From Beta vulgaris subsp. vulgaris (taxonomy: Eukaryota; Streptophyta; Magnoliopsida; Caryophyllales; Amaranthaceae): 64,000 nucleotides of DNA. How positions within the stretch are numbered: the stretch's first letter is position 1; every line of letters starts with the position of its first letter. The notes under the pieces were generated by a model. The model did not search any database. It worked only from the letters and a program-made list of their open reading frames with translations, and was not told the DNA's origin. Both the position numbers and the translations under genes were made by a program. The stretch lies in the NCBI RefSeq assembly GCF_026745355.1, contig NC_079206.1, positions 5,973,044 through 6,037,043 on the forward strand. The letters run 5' to 3'. This document shows positions 45,501 through 57,281 of the stretch, one piece after another.

Positions 45501-47677
45501 ACAAGGTATTTCAGCACCACAATCTGCACACAAGGAAATTGGATAAAGAAGTCTTAGTAAAGTTGCTAAAATTACATAAAAACGGTAGATGTGTCAAGTA
45601 GAGTCTTAGAAAAGTTGCTAAATTACACTAGAATACGTCCCACATCAGTTGCTAAATTACACAAGAATAGGTCCCGCACTGTTGACTAGTTGGTGCGGGA
45701 CCTATTCCTAGTTCCTAGTGGATTTATGCCCCCTCTTTACATGTTTAGTAGAGAACAGTTTTCCAAATAGCCGGACTTAATATGTTAAACAGAATACCAG
45801 CCATAAACTGTAAATGTATCACAATTACAATAAGAAAAGTTGGTGAAATTACAGAACAAACCTGTGGTAAAGGCAGAACAGCTAAAAGATCAATGATAAA
45901 ATAACGCAGTAAGTAACGTTTAGCAATCTCTCCCGTATCAATCACAAGTTCCCCTCGTCCAAACACTCGAGAAGATGGTGCAATATACGCAGTACGAAAT
46001 TGGAAAGCCATATGAATAAGATAGAAAGCATCAACCATGGTACGCAAACTCGTTGTTGTAATAGCTAATCCATAATCCATTCCTAGGCAATCTTTGTGAT
46101 GTTCGACGATAGGAAGATAAAAGAACAAAGGATCTATAGAAACTGCAATAATGCAAGATATAACAAAGAGTCTATTCCAAAGAAGAAGAGATTTATCTTG
46201 AGGATCAAATACTTTTCTGTCAGAAACTTTAAGATCTTCTGGGAATACAGCTCGAGTAACACCTGACTTTAATTTACCAATTGTTTTAAGGCCTTGGGAT
46301 CCCATCATTCCTATGTGAAAAGACTTTGCTGGATTCTGAGCTCCATAAACTGTACGTTTTATTGTATTTATGTTGAATGTGAACTTCTTTGTTGCAGGGG
46401 TGGCAGCGGAGAACGAATCCATTTTGTTTAACCTGCAAAATTAGATAAAACTTACTACTTACTAATGTTAAGATTAGAAGTAAGAATACCCTATATTGTG
46501 AAGGTAAGTTGTAGCATAGAAATTTCATGAAGAAGCATAAGTAGGGTAAGACATATGGATTCAGAAAAATAACAAGTCTAAAAGATTAGCGCGATACTTG
46601 TATCAAACAACGTGATACAATCAAACCAATATTATAAGTTAGTATGTGAAAAGGAAAATGTCGAAGTCTTAAAAGATTAGTGCAATACTTGTATCAAACA
46701 GTCTGACCCAATCAAACCAATATTATAACTTAGTATGTGAAAATTCGATACAAAAAGATCTTGAAAGTTTAGAAGTTATACAAAAGTACTTAAAAGGTAA
46801 GGAGAACACATAAAAGTTCAGAAAGCCCGGTCCAGCCCAGCTCGAACCGTACGGGTCAATCCAACAGTGCGGGCCAATCCAGCCCATCCAACCCAGCCCA
46901 CCTCGTGGGTCGTGTGGGTCGGACCAGCAAAAAGCCCGGTCCAGCCCAGCTCGAACCGTGAAATTGGTGGGTGGGCCGTGGGCCAGATTTCTTGAGCCCA
47001 ACCCACTAAAGCCCACTACTAAAACCGCCCAGCCTGGACCATGAAACCAGTCCAACCCGGCCCATGAACCAGCCCAGCCCAATCCAAGTAAATATTGAAC
47101 TAAATTGTGTATATTTTAATCAAATTGTATATATTCTAATCAAATTGCATATATTATAATTCAATAAAATTTAAAAATAATGAAATTATTCATTAATATT
47201 AATATTTGTATATATTTTTAATTTATTTTAAAGATTTTATATAAAATAATGAATAATTTCAATGATTAAATAATTTTGAAAAAAAATTCTCATGCCGGCC
47301 CGTCAGCCCGGTCCAGCCCACCAAACCCACGAACCGTGAAAACCGGTAACAGACCGGTGTGGGCCAAGATTTTTCAACCCGCAGACCAGCCCGCCCACCC
47401 CATATATTTCATGGTCTGGTCCTGGGCCGTGAAATCTCATCCCAACCCACTACAGCCCATGGTCCGGCCCGTCCAGCCCGCACCAGTGGCCGTCACTAAG
47501 CCGGATTATATCTTAATTATCACATACGTTAAATTTTGTATAAGAATGATGCTAAATGAAAGCATAATGTATAAAACTGATGATGGACTAGCTTGTAATG
47601 TTAAAACATGATGAGATGTTATACCTTACGAACTTTTCTCTTTGACCACCAATGACCTGTGACTTGTAAGCCGACAT
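42597..47677 (-). CDS. Cyclic nucleotide-gated cation channel, CNGC5/6/9-type (group II); apparent frameshift in exon 1
   Basis: Plasma-membrane Ca2+/cation channel regulated by cyclic nucleotides and calmodulin. Coding exons on the minus strand: 47677-47624, 46432-45862, 45523-45311, 44861-44554, 44441-44330, 43754-43518 and 43325-42597, all GT-AG with matching phases. The product is about 740 residues, the normal length. Visible parts: N-terminal KSQVIGGQ and EKFVRL, FPEDLKVSDRKVFDPQDK before S1, six membrane segments with APSSRVFGRGELVID, the pore WWGLQNLSTLGQGL, C-linker, cyclic-nucleotide-binding domain (about 499-620) with LKEGDFCGEELLTWALDP, IQ motif CFIQAAWRRHMRRK (about 643-656), and the end KPPEPDFSHID. 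In exon 1 a run of four A (47640-47643) puts KSQVIGGQ and REKFVR in different frames; three A would join them. As written, only ATG 46422 (MDSFSAATP) gives an uninterrupted frame, dropping 21 residues. A truncated retroposon sits 27 bp upstream of the start. Confidence 0.95.
46810..47500. repeat. GGCCC/CCCGG-rich low-complexity patches in channel intron 1
   Basis: Two patches (46816-47095 and 47290-47500) are dense in GCCCGGTCCAGCCCA, CCCAGCCCA and related words, separated by AT-rich DNA. They lie in the intron between exons 1 and 2 of the channel gene. Frames rich in Trp/Gly/Pro are artefacts. Confidence 0.7.
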
Positions 47678-47703
47678 ATCCAACGGAGAAGTTCATCAAC
47701 TAA

Positions 47704-47750
47704 AGCAAATCAACAATTTTTTTTTTTTTTTTTTGATGGGAGCAAATCAA
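47704..47750. repeat. Truncated poly(T) retroposon scrap with 10-bp target duplication
   Basis: AGCAAATCAA at 47704-47713 is repeated at 47741-47750. The 27 bp between are CAA, a T run and GATGGG. The T run followed by GAT(T)GGG matches the tail junction of the full SINE at 40483, so it is probably a SINE truncated almost to its poly(A). It lies in the presumed 5' leader or promoter of the channel gene. Confidence 0.75.
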
Positions 47751-49921
47751 AAAGTTAGCTCCTCCCTTTCTAGCTTCAAAAGGTAGCCCAATTATTCTAA
47801 ATTTAACTGTAATTATCAATTATCTTCATCTTTTAAAAAAAAACCTGCACTAGAATAACACAAGTGATACTTACGCAAAGCCAAAGTGATCAATTCTTGT
47901 GAAAGAGACCATATTTAAACCAAAAACACAATAGTGCATCTCGAGTGTAACATGTTATACCAAAACTTATTGTGTAACATGCATAATGACATAGAATCCA
48001 ACAAGAATGACATGAAGTCATCAACTGTACAAATAATGACATGAATTTCATGTCATTTATTTCATGTCATCGACTGATTTGTGGACCAGAAATTATGATG
48101 TAACAGTTACACTTAAGAATTAAATGGGAGACCCAATATCTAAAAATATGTAATATTGCCCGAAGAAAAAAAAAAAGCATTTGCATTTGCACCAATAGTT
48201 AATAGGATTTACAATTTGCATGTTTTAAAATGCCAACATTCATGCAAATCTTCCAATTAGGAAACACTTCAATACATGCTAGATATAAGATTCAATATGT
48301 TCATGAGCATACAAAGATTTTTAGATTGTAATGTCTTAATCTAAACCGCAATCTCTAATATTTGTAATTATTGTTATCAATCATCCTTTTCTCTTTTTGC
48401 CTTTCTTATTGATCAAAAATCGATTATGAAAATGAACAGAAAAATATGAAAATATAGAAATCATTATAAGAATAAAAGGACGTTGAAGATAGAATGAGTC
48501 ACAAAACCTTAATGTGGAAAGGAGAATGAAATATCCGCCATTATTGAAGAACATATTTGATTGATTATGGCACCAACATAGATTGTAAGAGAGATGATCT
48601 GGAAATGTAGGGAGGGGGGAGCCAATGAAGAAACTGAGAGCATTTTTAGCAAATTAGTTAGAAGAAATATTATGATTTTATTTTAAACTTGTAAAGATAT
48701 ACCAATAATCTATTTTTTTTATAAGAAAAAACACGTACTCCCTCGATTATTCATGTTAATATTTGGAATCTTGGAATTATTTAGAATTACCTAAAATAAT
48801 TTTCTAAATTTTTACAAATATATAAGAAAAAACATAATCATATAGGATCTAAACTGATTTATCTCAATTAATAATATCAAACTTTTATGATTTTTTACTA
48901 ATACATAATTGCATATATTATTAGGTCTCGTTCAGTTCAATTTATTTTAACTTATTTAAAATTTTATAAGATAAGATTAGATCATATTTTCGAGTCTAAA
49001 TATTTTCTGACTGCTGGAGTTGGACTCACCTTTTGGTGTCCAATCAAGTCCAAATATATTTTACATATATAGATTTTCTTTTTTTCTGTTTCTTCCCAAC
49101 TTAGATCAAGCTATGAATCTAATTTCACTTTTATTCATAATATTCTACTTTAATTTAAGCTTTCCAATTTTATTTTTCATTTTTCTGATTCTAATGTTGT
49201 AACTATGTTTTAATATTGATCTTAATTATTATTGTGCTTGATCCTCGGTACAAATTGGATTATGTTGAATAATAAAGATAGTCTGAGGTGTATGATCCTC
49301 ATGTTTCTTATGCTATAAATATTATTTTGGGCTGGATCTTGTATTTTTACAATTTGAATTTTACTATAAATTTTGAAGATGTATATAACGTATTATGAAA
49401 TGGATATAATGAGTTTATATTTCAAATTTCAATCATAAGAAAATTTCGTAAACATAAATCAAGAAAAATTAAATATAATAATTGAACTGTATTGGATTGG
49501 ATTCGACTCAAGATTAAGGTTTCAGACTAAAGTAGACCAGACTAAAAAAAGTTTGGATCGAATTTGGACTCAATATTTTGAATCTAAAAACTTTTCAATT
49601 AGATTTAGATTTAGCAAAGTCCAATTTACTCACACCCCTGGTCATTTTAGACTAATAACACTCTTTAATTAGCACTTAAATGAAAGTATATATGTAGGTA
49701 ATGTAGATTCTACTTCATGAATTAATACTATCTCATATATTAATTTACAAAATTTTGCATGTGTAGAATATAATGAGTCCTTTGTTGCGTGTTACCAAAT
49801 AGCTAAACTATAATGATAATTTGTCCGATTTATGTAGTTCATATCGAGGGTGGTTCTTGGTCCATGCAATCATGGTGGTGAAATAGGGCCTCCAAAATAT
49901 AAGGTCCCCAAAATATATTTA
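47751..49921. other. Upstream region of the channel gene and AT-rich intergenic DNA
   Basis: The promoter of the minus-strand channel gene should lie here. No clear TATA box can be singled out. ACTCCCTCGATTATTCATG (48735) is a lone Stowaway-like end. Confidence 0.4.
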
Positions 49922-50442
49922 TCTCTATTATATAAGCCAAGGGAGGAGGTGTGGTGTCCTCTTTTGAAGTGACTAAAATACCCTTAATTATCTAATTAAT
50001 GGAATGAAAAAAATTACAAAAGCAAATCATTTAAAAATTCTCATTCCAACTTGCCATTCAAAACAAGTTTAAAATGGTATATGCATCAAATACTTCAATC
50101 AAAAATTAAATGGACAAAATATTTATACCTTATAAAAAAAGATGGCATACATAACGTGCACATGAAAAGTCTGAACATTCACTACCTTTGATTCTCTTTA
50201 ATTCAGTTAAACCAACTCATTATTTTTGTTCTTTCTGTTCAATATTCATTCACAAAAAATTAATGTTAACAATCACTCACAACCTTTTTATTTTTTTACA
50301 TTAGCGAATTAATATATCTAAATTCATCTAACTGTTGAATTTTTCACATTTAAGTTTAATCATAAATAAAGTACGAATGGAGTATCTAATAGAATAACAA
50401 ATTTTGAAATTAACGCACGCATCGCGTGCATATGAAGACTAG
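49922..50442 (+). mobile_element. Non-autonomous Helitron, 521 bp
   Basis: Starts TCTCTATTATATAAGCC directly after an A and ends CTAG directly before a T, i.e. inserted into AT without target duplication. Thirteen bases before the end is a perfect 6-bp-stem hairpin, GCACGC-ATC-GCGTGC (50415-50429). These are the hallmarks of plant Helitrons. It has no coding capacity, so mobilisation would need a RepHel protein from elsewhere. A related 5' end lies at 29073 on the minus strand. Confidence 0.9.
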
Positions 50443-50866
50443 TTTTAATTGTTTGAAGATTTGACAAAAGAAAACATTTGGATCAGTAGTAAAAGTGTAA
50501 GGAAAAGAATAATGAGAAAATGAAATTCATCAAAGTTTTGTTGCTTAAACTTTTGAAGATAGTCGTCATTAACTAGTTATAAATACGAATATTATACTTC
50601 TATCTTTTTTGAACTACAAATAAAGGGCCCAATTAAAGAAATTGTACAGGACCCTCATTATTTTCGCACATATTTGCCTCGCTTCTGATTCGTACTGGAA
50701 TAAAATTCAACTAACTAATATGCAAATTTTACGAATTAACCTTTGAAAAAGAAAATAGAGGTTGAATTTATCATTATGGACAATATTGTTTAACACTTTT
50801 ATCCTCTAATATAAATTATAATTTTCACTTCTTATTCCTCAGCATTTCAGCAACCTACAAGCAATC

Positions 50867-51018
50867 TAATAGAGCTAGTCAGACGTATTAGTTCGATTCT
50901 CCGGTTCATGTTTTCTCTTTGATCATTCGAAAGGACGATGCTTTAGGATGGTCCCTCTCGTCGGATCTTCCCTAGTTTTTTATTTCCTATGGAAATAAAA
51001 TAAAATAATAGAGCTAGT
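50867..51018 (+). mobile_element. 5'-truncated SINE with 13-bp target duplication
   Basis: TAATAGAGCTAGT at 50867-50879 is repeated at 51006-51018. The 126-bp insert begins just before a B-box-like TTAGTTCGATTCTCC and ends in AAATAAAATAAAA, so it looks like a tRNA-derived SINE lacking its A-box part. Confidence 0.75.
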
Positions 51019-51951
51019 ACTTACGCCTCGTCTTCTTCATCTTCATGGATCCCACACGTTAGTCCTTGGTTCACTCAACTACTTGCTCTCTATAGTCATA
51101 ACTCATAAGGTTTTAACATTATGTGCTAGTGTATGGTAGGGTCAAAATTTAAATTTGGAGGCGTTTTACTGGGATTAAGATTTAGGCCGTCATATTCTTT
51201 TAGACTTATTTTCAGTTTAGTTTAGACATTCTCACATGATATTTCATTATTTTCAATTAAGTTTAATTTAGTTTTTCATTGTAAAATTTAATTCAGTTTC
51301 TTCCAATTCAAAACATCGATACTTTATAGTTAGTGACCAATATTGTTATGCTTCTAAGCTTTCTTAATCTTGCAAAGTTTCTTTTTGCCGAAATGGAGCC
51401 TTTTCTTCTGTGATTGGAAGATGATTTCTTGAATTTAAGAGGAATGGACAAAAAAAAAAAAGGGTCTTTACTTTAACCCACTAAGAATAAAGGTTAGTTA
51501 ATTAATGGCCAACTTGTGCAGCAATAAGAGAGTAATAATGAAGTAGCTAGGGCCAAGAAAAACATCTTCTCTTTCCTTCCTCGAGATATAGTCTGATGTT
51601 CTCTTTTATTTTCTTAACTATATAGAAGTACTAGTTTTTACTACTAAGTATAGTCCTATTTGAAAAACAAACAAAATAGTTAGTTAATATTGACTGTGAA
51701 GTGTGAATTGGCTCAAAGCCGAGCTAGGCTCTTACATGCAGGAATTGAAACGATGGGATGCATAATGGTCTGTATACGCCATACTTAAGTGGAATTTGAT
51801 CTAATGTCCCAATTTGAAGTAAGACTAGAGACAATTGATAATAGACACTAGAGTACTGTGCCACTGACCATATAGAAATCAGAAGGATCTAAAATAAATT
51901 GGTTCACAATCTATTTTTACTCTTCAAATTTGCTCCAAATTATAAGTGAAA

Positions 51952-52898
51952 GTATTGGGTCAGACCGTCTGACCATAAGTTATGGTCAGACGAGCCTAAC
52001 CCAATGCGTCCTTCACGCTCTTTGGTTCTATGACTCTATCACACTGAAATTTCATTAAAAGAAACAAATTCAAAGCATAGAATTTGCAAAATTACCAGGA
52101 GAGAGAAAAGAACCAAAGCTTCGATTAGATATAACACCACCAATTGTCATTGTTATAGCAGCATACAATTTCAATTTGCAGAATGAAAATCATCTCAAAC
52201 TTTTTCTGGTTTATCTTTAAATTGCGTGCAGAAGTAGAAATTAGTTCTGCAATTTCCTTCTTTTTTTCAACTTGGTCACAATCCCTCAGATGAATGAATT
52301 AAACTTGGTCTTCAACTCACTTTGTTCACTGCAATCGCTTCAACTCAAGTAGTGGTGCTTTGAACTAAAGTCATTGCCTGAATTATTACGCCAGATGAAC
52401 TCCCTTACAGAACTTGTAATACATTGCGGCAACAATTCACAACAAATCGAGGTTTTTTCTTCATTCTTTTCCTATTTTCCATTTTCAGTTGGTTTTTTTT
52501 GTTTCAGTTGGTTATTGTTTTGTTTCAGTTAGTTATTGTTTTGTTTCAGTTGGACTAGTTATTGTTTTGTTTCAGTTGGTTATTGTTTTTGTTTCAGTTG
52601 GACTTTGTTTTGTTTCAGTTGGTTATTGTTTTTGTTTCAGTTGGACTTTGTTTTGTTTCAATTGGACTTTGTTTCATAATATGTATACCAACTGAAACAA
52701 ATAATGGACCAACTGAAACAAAGAATGGACCAACTGAAACAAAACAAAGTCCAACTGAAAGAAATAATGGACTAACTGAAAAAAAATGAAGACTAACTGA
52801 AAAAAAATAAAGACTACCTGAAAAAAAATGAAAACTACCTGAAACTCAAGTGAAGTCGTCCGACGAAAATATTGTGTCGGACGAATCCGACACAATAC
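51952..52898. mobile_element. Foldback-like element with palindromic ends and CAGTTG arrays (947 bp)
   Basis: The left end GTATTGGGTCAGACCGTCTG and the right end read from the minus strand, GTATTGTGTCGGATTCGTCC, are diverged inverted repeats. Both contain internal palindromes; on the left, CGTCTGACCATAA pairs with TTATGGTCAGACG across one base. The interior from 52484 to 52860 has GTTTCAGTTGG repeats in the left half and CCAACTGAAAC repeats in the right half. No target duplication is evident. It is unlike the other MITEs here. Family unknown. Confidence 0.6.
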
Positions 52899-55110
52899 AA
52901 TCTCAAATTATAATGGGCTATTTTTTTGAATAGCAAGTCTTAGAATCTGTTGTCTTCACGTTATACAAACAAATTCAGGATTGATTAGGTTTAGATAGGT
53001 CCTTGCGTAGCTGTTTTACATGCATAATTCGCTAACGTAATTGTCTTTTTTACTTAGTTGGTTGTGCATTTATTCTAAATTTAATAAACTAATGGTTATC
53101 ACTAGAACTTAAGATTAATTAATCGTACGTTAGTGAGTAACTCTACATTATATGGATGGTAGATGATAACCCCTAGGGTCCTAAACTCCTAATACGAATA
53201 TATTATAAACCCTAAGCCACAAGGTGATTACTCCGTTTGCAATTCTACATCAATATTGTCAAAAATAAAAGTCAATATGAAAATAAACTCATGTGCAATA
53301 GGAATAACAATGGAAAAAAGATTTGAAATATCATTAGGAGAAGTTTGATGTGTTTTCTCAATAACTTTCTCCTAAAATCGATAATACCATAATCTACTAA
53401 AGGCTAGAGCTACAATAAAGTCAATTATTCTGAACTTTATAAGATTGGCTGTCCTTGGCATCTCTATGAATTATGATAAATTATAATGCTCAATTCTAGC
53501 AAAGTCGCACCAAACAAAGAGTACATGTACATTCGCCCTTAACCTTGTAAATGACACATTAATTCGTATCAACGTGACCAAAATCTCCATGTTCACAAAT
53601 TCCGATTCTTTGTTTCAATTTATTAGTTCAATACAAATCTTATCAATTTGTTTGATCGCATCTTCGAAATCCTTAACATCACATCAGTGCCACTAGGTCT
53701 AGGGGCTTATTACAGCATATTATAGTCGAATCCATTAAAAAGTTAACTTTGTAAATTCCCCTCGTGTGAGCTTCTGAAAAATCAATTTAATATTGGGAAT
53801 AAACGACATATCTTAATATGAGGGTCTAAGACTCTAAGTAGATTTGATGTTATCTCTGAGGAGTATTTTGCTAGTGGAATAACTCAAATAACACAACACG
53901 ACACGACACAACAAATACGGTTTTCAAAAAAATCGAATCAATTGAGTTCTTTTAGCAGCTCTGCGTTCATCCGTTGCAACCCATTAATCGTAAACCTTGT
54001 TTCTGGATCCGTTAATGATATTTCACTAGTGTTTATATAATTCATGTATTAATGAGTAAATTTACCTAATATAAGAAAGTTTTCATCTAAGCATTGATAG
54101 CATATATCACTAATAGCTTTTCGGATGAGAAGGGATTATCACTACAAGATTTTCAGTTCATACAATCTATTTTATCATATTAATATTAAGACACCAAGCT
54201 AAGTTTGGCCTACGACAAAGGCTAGAATCTTCCAGACTCAAGGTTAGGTGTTCAATTCCCCGTCTATTAGAGGCACTTTGGGAGAAGGAATTCCCTTACC
54301 TTCTCATCCCCTCTAAATTGTCTAACCTGATAACCTGGCTTGTGTTAACTTGCAAGAAATTTCCATCCAATATGATTATTCATCTTACCTACCTAAAAAA
54401 ATAATATTATTAAAATTTGACATTTTTCTTATTGTGAGGAAATATAAGTAAACTTTTGATCAAAAAATTCTACACGTGATATTCCATATCTTAAAAGTAA
54501 GCAAAGCAAACACTATATCTTTTTATCCATGCAAATGCATCGTCCATTATACTAGACGTTTGGCGTGAAGGAAATATCAAGTCACTTCATCTCTATAGCT
54601 TAGATACCTAAGTTAAATTTCACATCAAGATTGCACAAGAAATCTTTAACAGAATAATCTCGATTTTAACCAATCTTCTCCATGTAATAAATTATACATT
54701 TACTGCAAGCTGGAAGGATACAATAATAAATAATGGTAATAATTATAGATTTGTCTAACTTGTAAGAGCCTTATGTCAAGGACTTTGAAAAGAAAAAAAC
54801 TTTATTTACTTAGTGGGTCAATAACCCACTACTAATAGAAATAAATAAATAGTGAAATCCAACTCATCAGTTCTAATAGGCTTTTAATGCTCTATTTCTA
54901 GTGGGTTAACTACCCACCGGGTGGATGTAGCATTTTTAAACTTATTTTCACCTCAGCTCAGTTAATTTCAGTTCAATAATTTACTATCACAGTTTTTATT
55001 CAGTTCAGCCCAATACAGTTAAAAAAAACAATGCCACAGTCAAATAATCAATTGTCCCACTTTGTAACAGGTTGTTAGCCAACTTACTTTACAACTCAGA
55101 TTACTAGCTA
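52899..55110. other. Intergenic AT-rich DNA
   Basis: No gene recognised. A possible decayed SINE occupies about 54196-54403: B-box-like GGTTAGGTGTTCAATTCCCC, an end in CTACCTAAAAAAA, and TAATATTA on both sides. Confidence 0.4.
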
Positions 55111-55382
55111 CTTCCTCCGTGTTTTTATTCTTGCTACATAGAGAAAGTGGGGGGGTTTTAAGAAAGGTAGAGAGAGAAAGTAGGGGACCACCACTTTTTC
55201 AATAAAAAATCATTTGTTAAGGAAAAAGTATGAGTATTTTAAAAGAGAAGGTGGGGGACCACCAACTTTTTAATAGTATTTTAAGATTTTTATGGTGAAA
55301 AGGAATCCATTTATGGTATGTAGCATCTATTATGACATTTCTATTTAAGGGAAATGTAGCATCTATAAAAAAACGGAGGAAG
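55111..55382. mobile_element. Stowaway-like MITE (272 bp) upstream of the MATE gene
   Basis: Ends CTTCCTCCGTGTTTTTATTC and, from the minus strand, CTTCCTCCGTTTTTTTATAG, flanked by TA. It is 376 bp before the MATE start codon, so it may lie in the promoter. Confidence 0.85.
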
Positions 55383-55541
55383 TATAATTTAGGGGTGGGG
55401 GTAAATGGCTTAATGTATAGTATTCATGTAAAAACAGATATTAGCAATGCCCTACTCATGATATATCAGTCATCACGCACTATATGATCTCCCTTCCCTC
55501 CCAAAAAAAATACATTATTGGATGCTCTTTAAATTCCATAA

Positions 55542-55547
55542 TATAAA
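55542..55547 (+). promoter_or_regulatory. Candidate TATA box of the MATE gene
   Basis: TATAAA, 210 bp before the start codon and followed by a CT-rich leader. No other good TATA-like site lies closer. Position of transcription start is inferred. Confidence 0.4.
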
Positions 55548-55757
55548 GTATAAACCAACTCACCTTTACTTCATTTCTTTACACTTCTCTTTTACCAACT
55601 AATAATCAATCACGAAACTCATGCACTTACGCTTAATCAACCTTATCCGACGAGAACCCCACCCCTTCACTATCTCTTGATACTCATTTATCAAAGATTA
55701 ATCCATTAACTTTTACCATACCAACATACCATCCACACTTCCGAATCCAAAACAACC

Positions 55758-57281
55758 ATGTCTATTACACCACCATCACCGAAACCAAAATTGAGTCTTG
55801 AAATTCACCCATCTCTACCTCCTTCTACAACGGTCTCATGGGCAAACAATATGGTTCAAAATGTTACTTGCGAGCTAAAGAAGCAACGAGGGATGGCGGT
55901 CCCACTAGTGGCGATGAACTTGACGTGGTTTATTAAGCAGGCAATCACAACAGCCTTCTTGGGTAGACTTGGCGAGCTACAACTGGCAGGAGGAGCTCTC
56001 GGGTTCATGTTTGGCAACGTCACGGGATTCTCGATCCTAACGGGCTTGTGTGGGGCCATGGAACCAATATGTGGACAAGCATATGGAGCGAAGAACTTCA
56101 AGCTTCTTCATAAGACCCTCCTAATGGCAACTCTTTTGCTGCTCCTAGCCACCATCCCAATCTCTATACTTTGGTTAAATGTTGGCAAGATTCTTCCACT
56201 TTTTGGGCAACAAGAGGATATGGTAGCTATGGCTCAAAAGTACCTTCTCTATTTGCTCCCTGACTTGATAGTAACTGCCTTCCTTTGCCCTCTAAAAGCC
56301 TACTTGAGTGCTCAAGGGATCACTCTTCCCATAATGCTAAGCTCTACTCTTGCAGTTGCTTTCCATGTTCCCATCAACATATTGTTGTCACAAGCAAAGG
56401 GTGTTGAAGGGGTAGCCATAGCAGTTTGGGTAAGTGATCTTCTAGTCATGCTACTGCTTGCTTTCTACGTGTTACACATCGAGATGAGGGAGAGAGAGAA
56501 GTGGCAGCAAGGTGGGTGGTGGGATCAAGGGACCAAAGAGTGGCGTGCCTTGCTCAGCTTATGTGGCCCGTGCTGCCTGACAGGCTGCCTAGAGTGGTGG
56601 TGCTACGAGATTCTAGTCCTCCTTACCGGGCGACTTCCCAATGCTCGGGAGGCTGTTGGAGTACTCGCAATTGTGCTCAACTTTGACTACTTGCTCTTCT
56701 CAGTCATGCTCTCTTTGTCTGTTTGTGCATCAACCCGAGTCTCCAATGAGCTTGGGGCTAACCAACCTAAAGCAGCTTATAGATCCGCCTATGTTTCACT
56801 CATTACAGCAGCCTTCTCGGGATGTATGGGGGCCACGATCATGGTTGTAGCCCGGGGTTGGTGGGGCCCACTATTCAGCCGTGACAAGGGAGTGATCAAA
56901 GGAGTCAAGAAAATGATGGTCATGATGGCTATGATCGAAGTGGCAAACTTCCCGTTGACAGTTTCTGGTGGGATTGTCAGAGGAACAGCAAGGCCATGGC
57001 TTGGTACATACGCTAGCCTTGGTGGGTTCTACTTGCTGGCTTTACCCTTAGGGAGTGTCTTGGGTTTTAAAGCAAAGCTAGGGCTTGGGGGACTGTTCTT
57101 GGGGTTCTTGGCAGGGGCTTCGACCTGCTTGCTTTTGCTATTGGTGTTCATAGCAAGAATTGATTGGGCAGAAGAAGCAAGCAAAGCTCAAATACGTGCC
57201 TCAGCTGGGGAAGAGTTTCTGACAGAGAAGAGTGAAGATAAAACCCTGGAACTAAGACAGAATCCTGAAGTTACAGCTTAA
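55758..57281 (+). CDS. MATE efflux transporter (DETOXIFICATION family)
   Basis: A twelve-helix antiporter of the multidrug and toxic compound extrusion family, expected in the plasma membrane or an endomembrane, exporting small molecules in exchange for protons. The 507-residue product is intronless and starts at ATG 55758, in ACAACCATGT context. A hydrophilic N-terminus (1-48) precedes two MatE halves (about 48-210 and 268-430). Family blocks include AFLGRLGELQLAGG, GLCGAMEPICGQAYGA, the second-half CLEWWCYEILVLLTG, STRVSNELGA and GIVRGTARPW. The lack of introns and these blocks place it in the DTX48-56 branch. My best guess is the DTX56 (RHC1)-like subgroup, linked in Arabidopsis to stomatal CO2 responses, but that is from memory. 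No break or missing core residue is seen. The next gene converges on it with 552 bp between stop codons. Confidence 0.97.
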   Translation: MSITPPSPKPKLSLEIHPSLPPSTTVSWANNMVQNVTCELKKQRGMAVPLVAMNLTWFIKQAITTAFLGRLGELQLAGGALGFMFGNVTGFSILTGLCGAMEPICGQAYGAKNFKLLHKTLLMATLLLLLATIPISILWLNVGKILPLFGQQEDMVAMAQKYLLYLLPDLIVTAFLCPLKAYLSAQGITLPIMLSSTLAVAFHVPINILLSQAKGVEGVAIAVWVSDLLVMLLLAFYVLHIEMREREKWQQGGWWDQGTKEWRALLSLCGPCCLTGCLEWWCYEILVLLTGRLPNAREAVGVLAIVLNFDYLLFSVMLSLSVCASTRVSNELGANQPKAAYRSAYVSLITAAFSGCMGATIMVVARGWWGPLFSRDKGVIKGVKKMMVMMAMIEVANFPLTVSGGIVRGTARPWLGTYASLGGFYLLALPLGSVLGFKAKLGLGGLFLGFLAGASTCLLLLLVFIARIDWAEEASKAQIRASAGEEFLTEKSEDKTLELRQNPEVTA

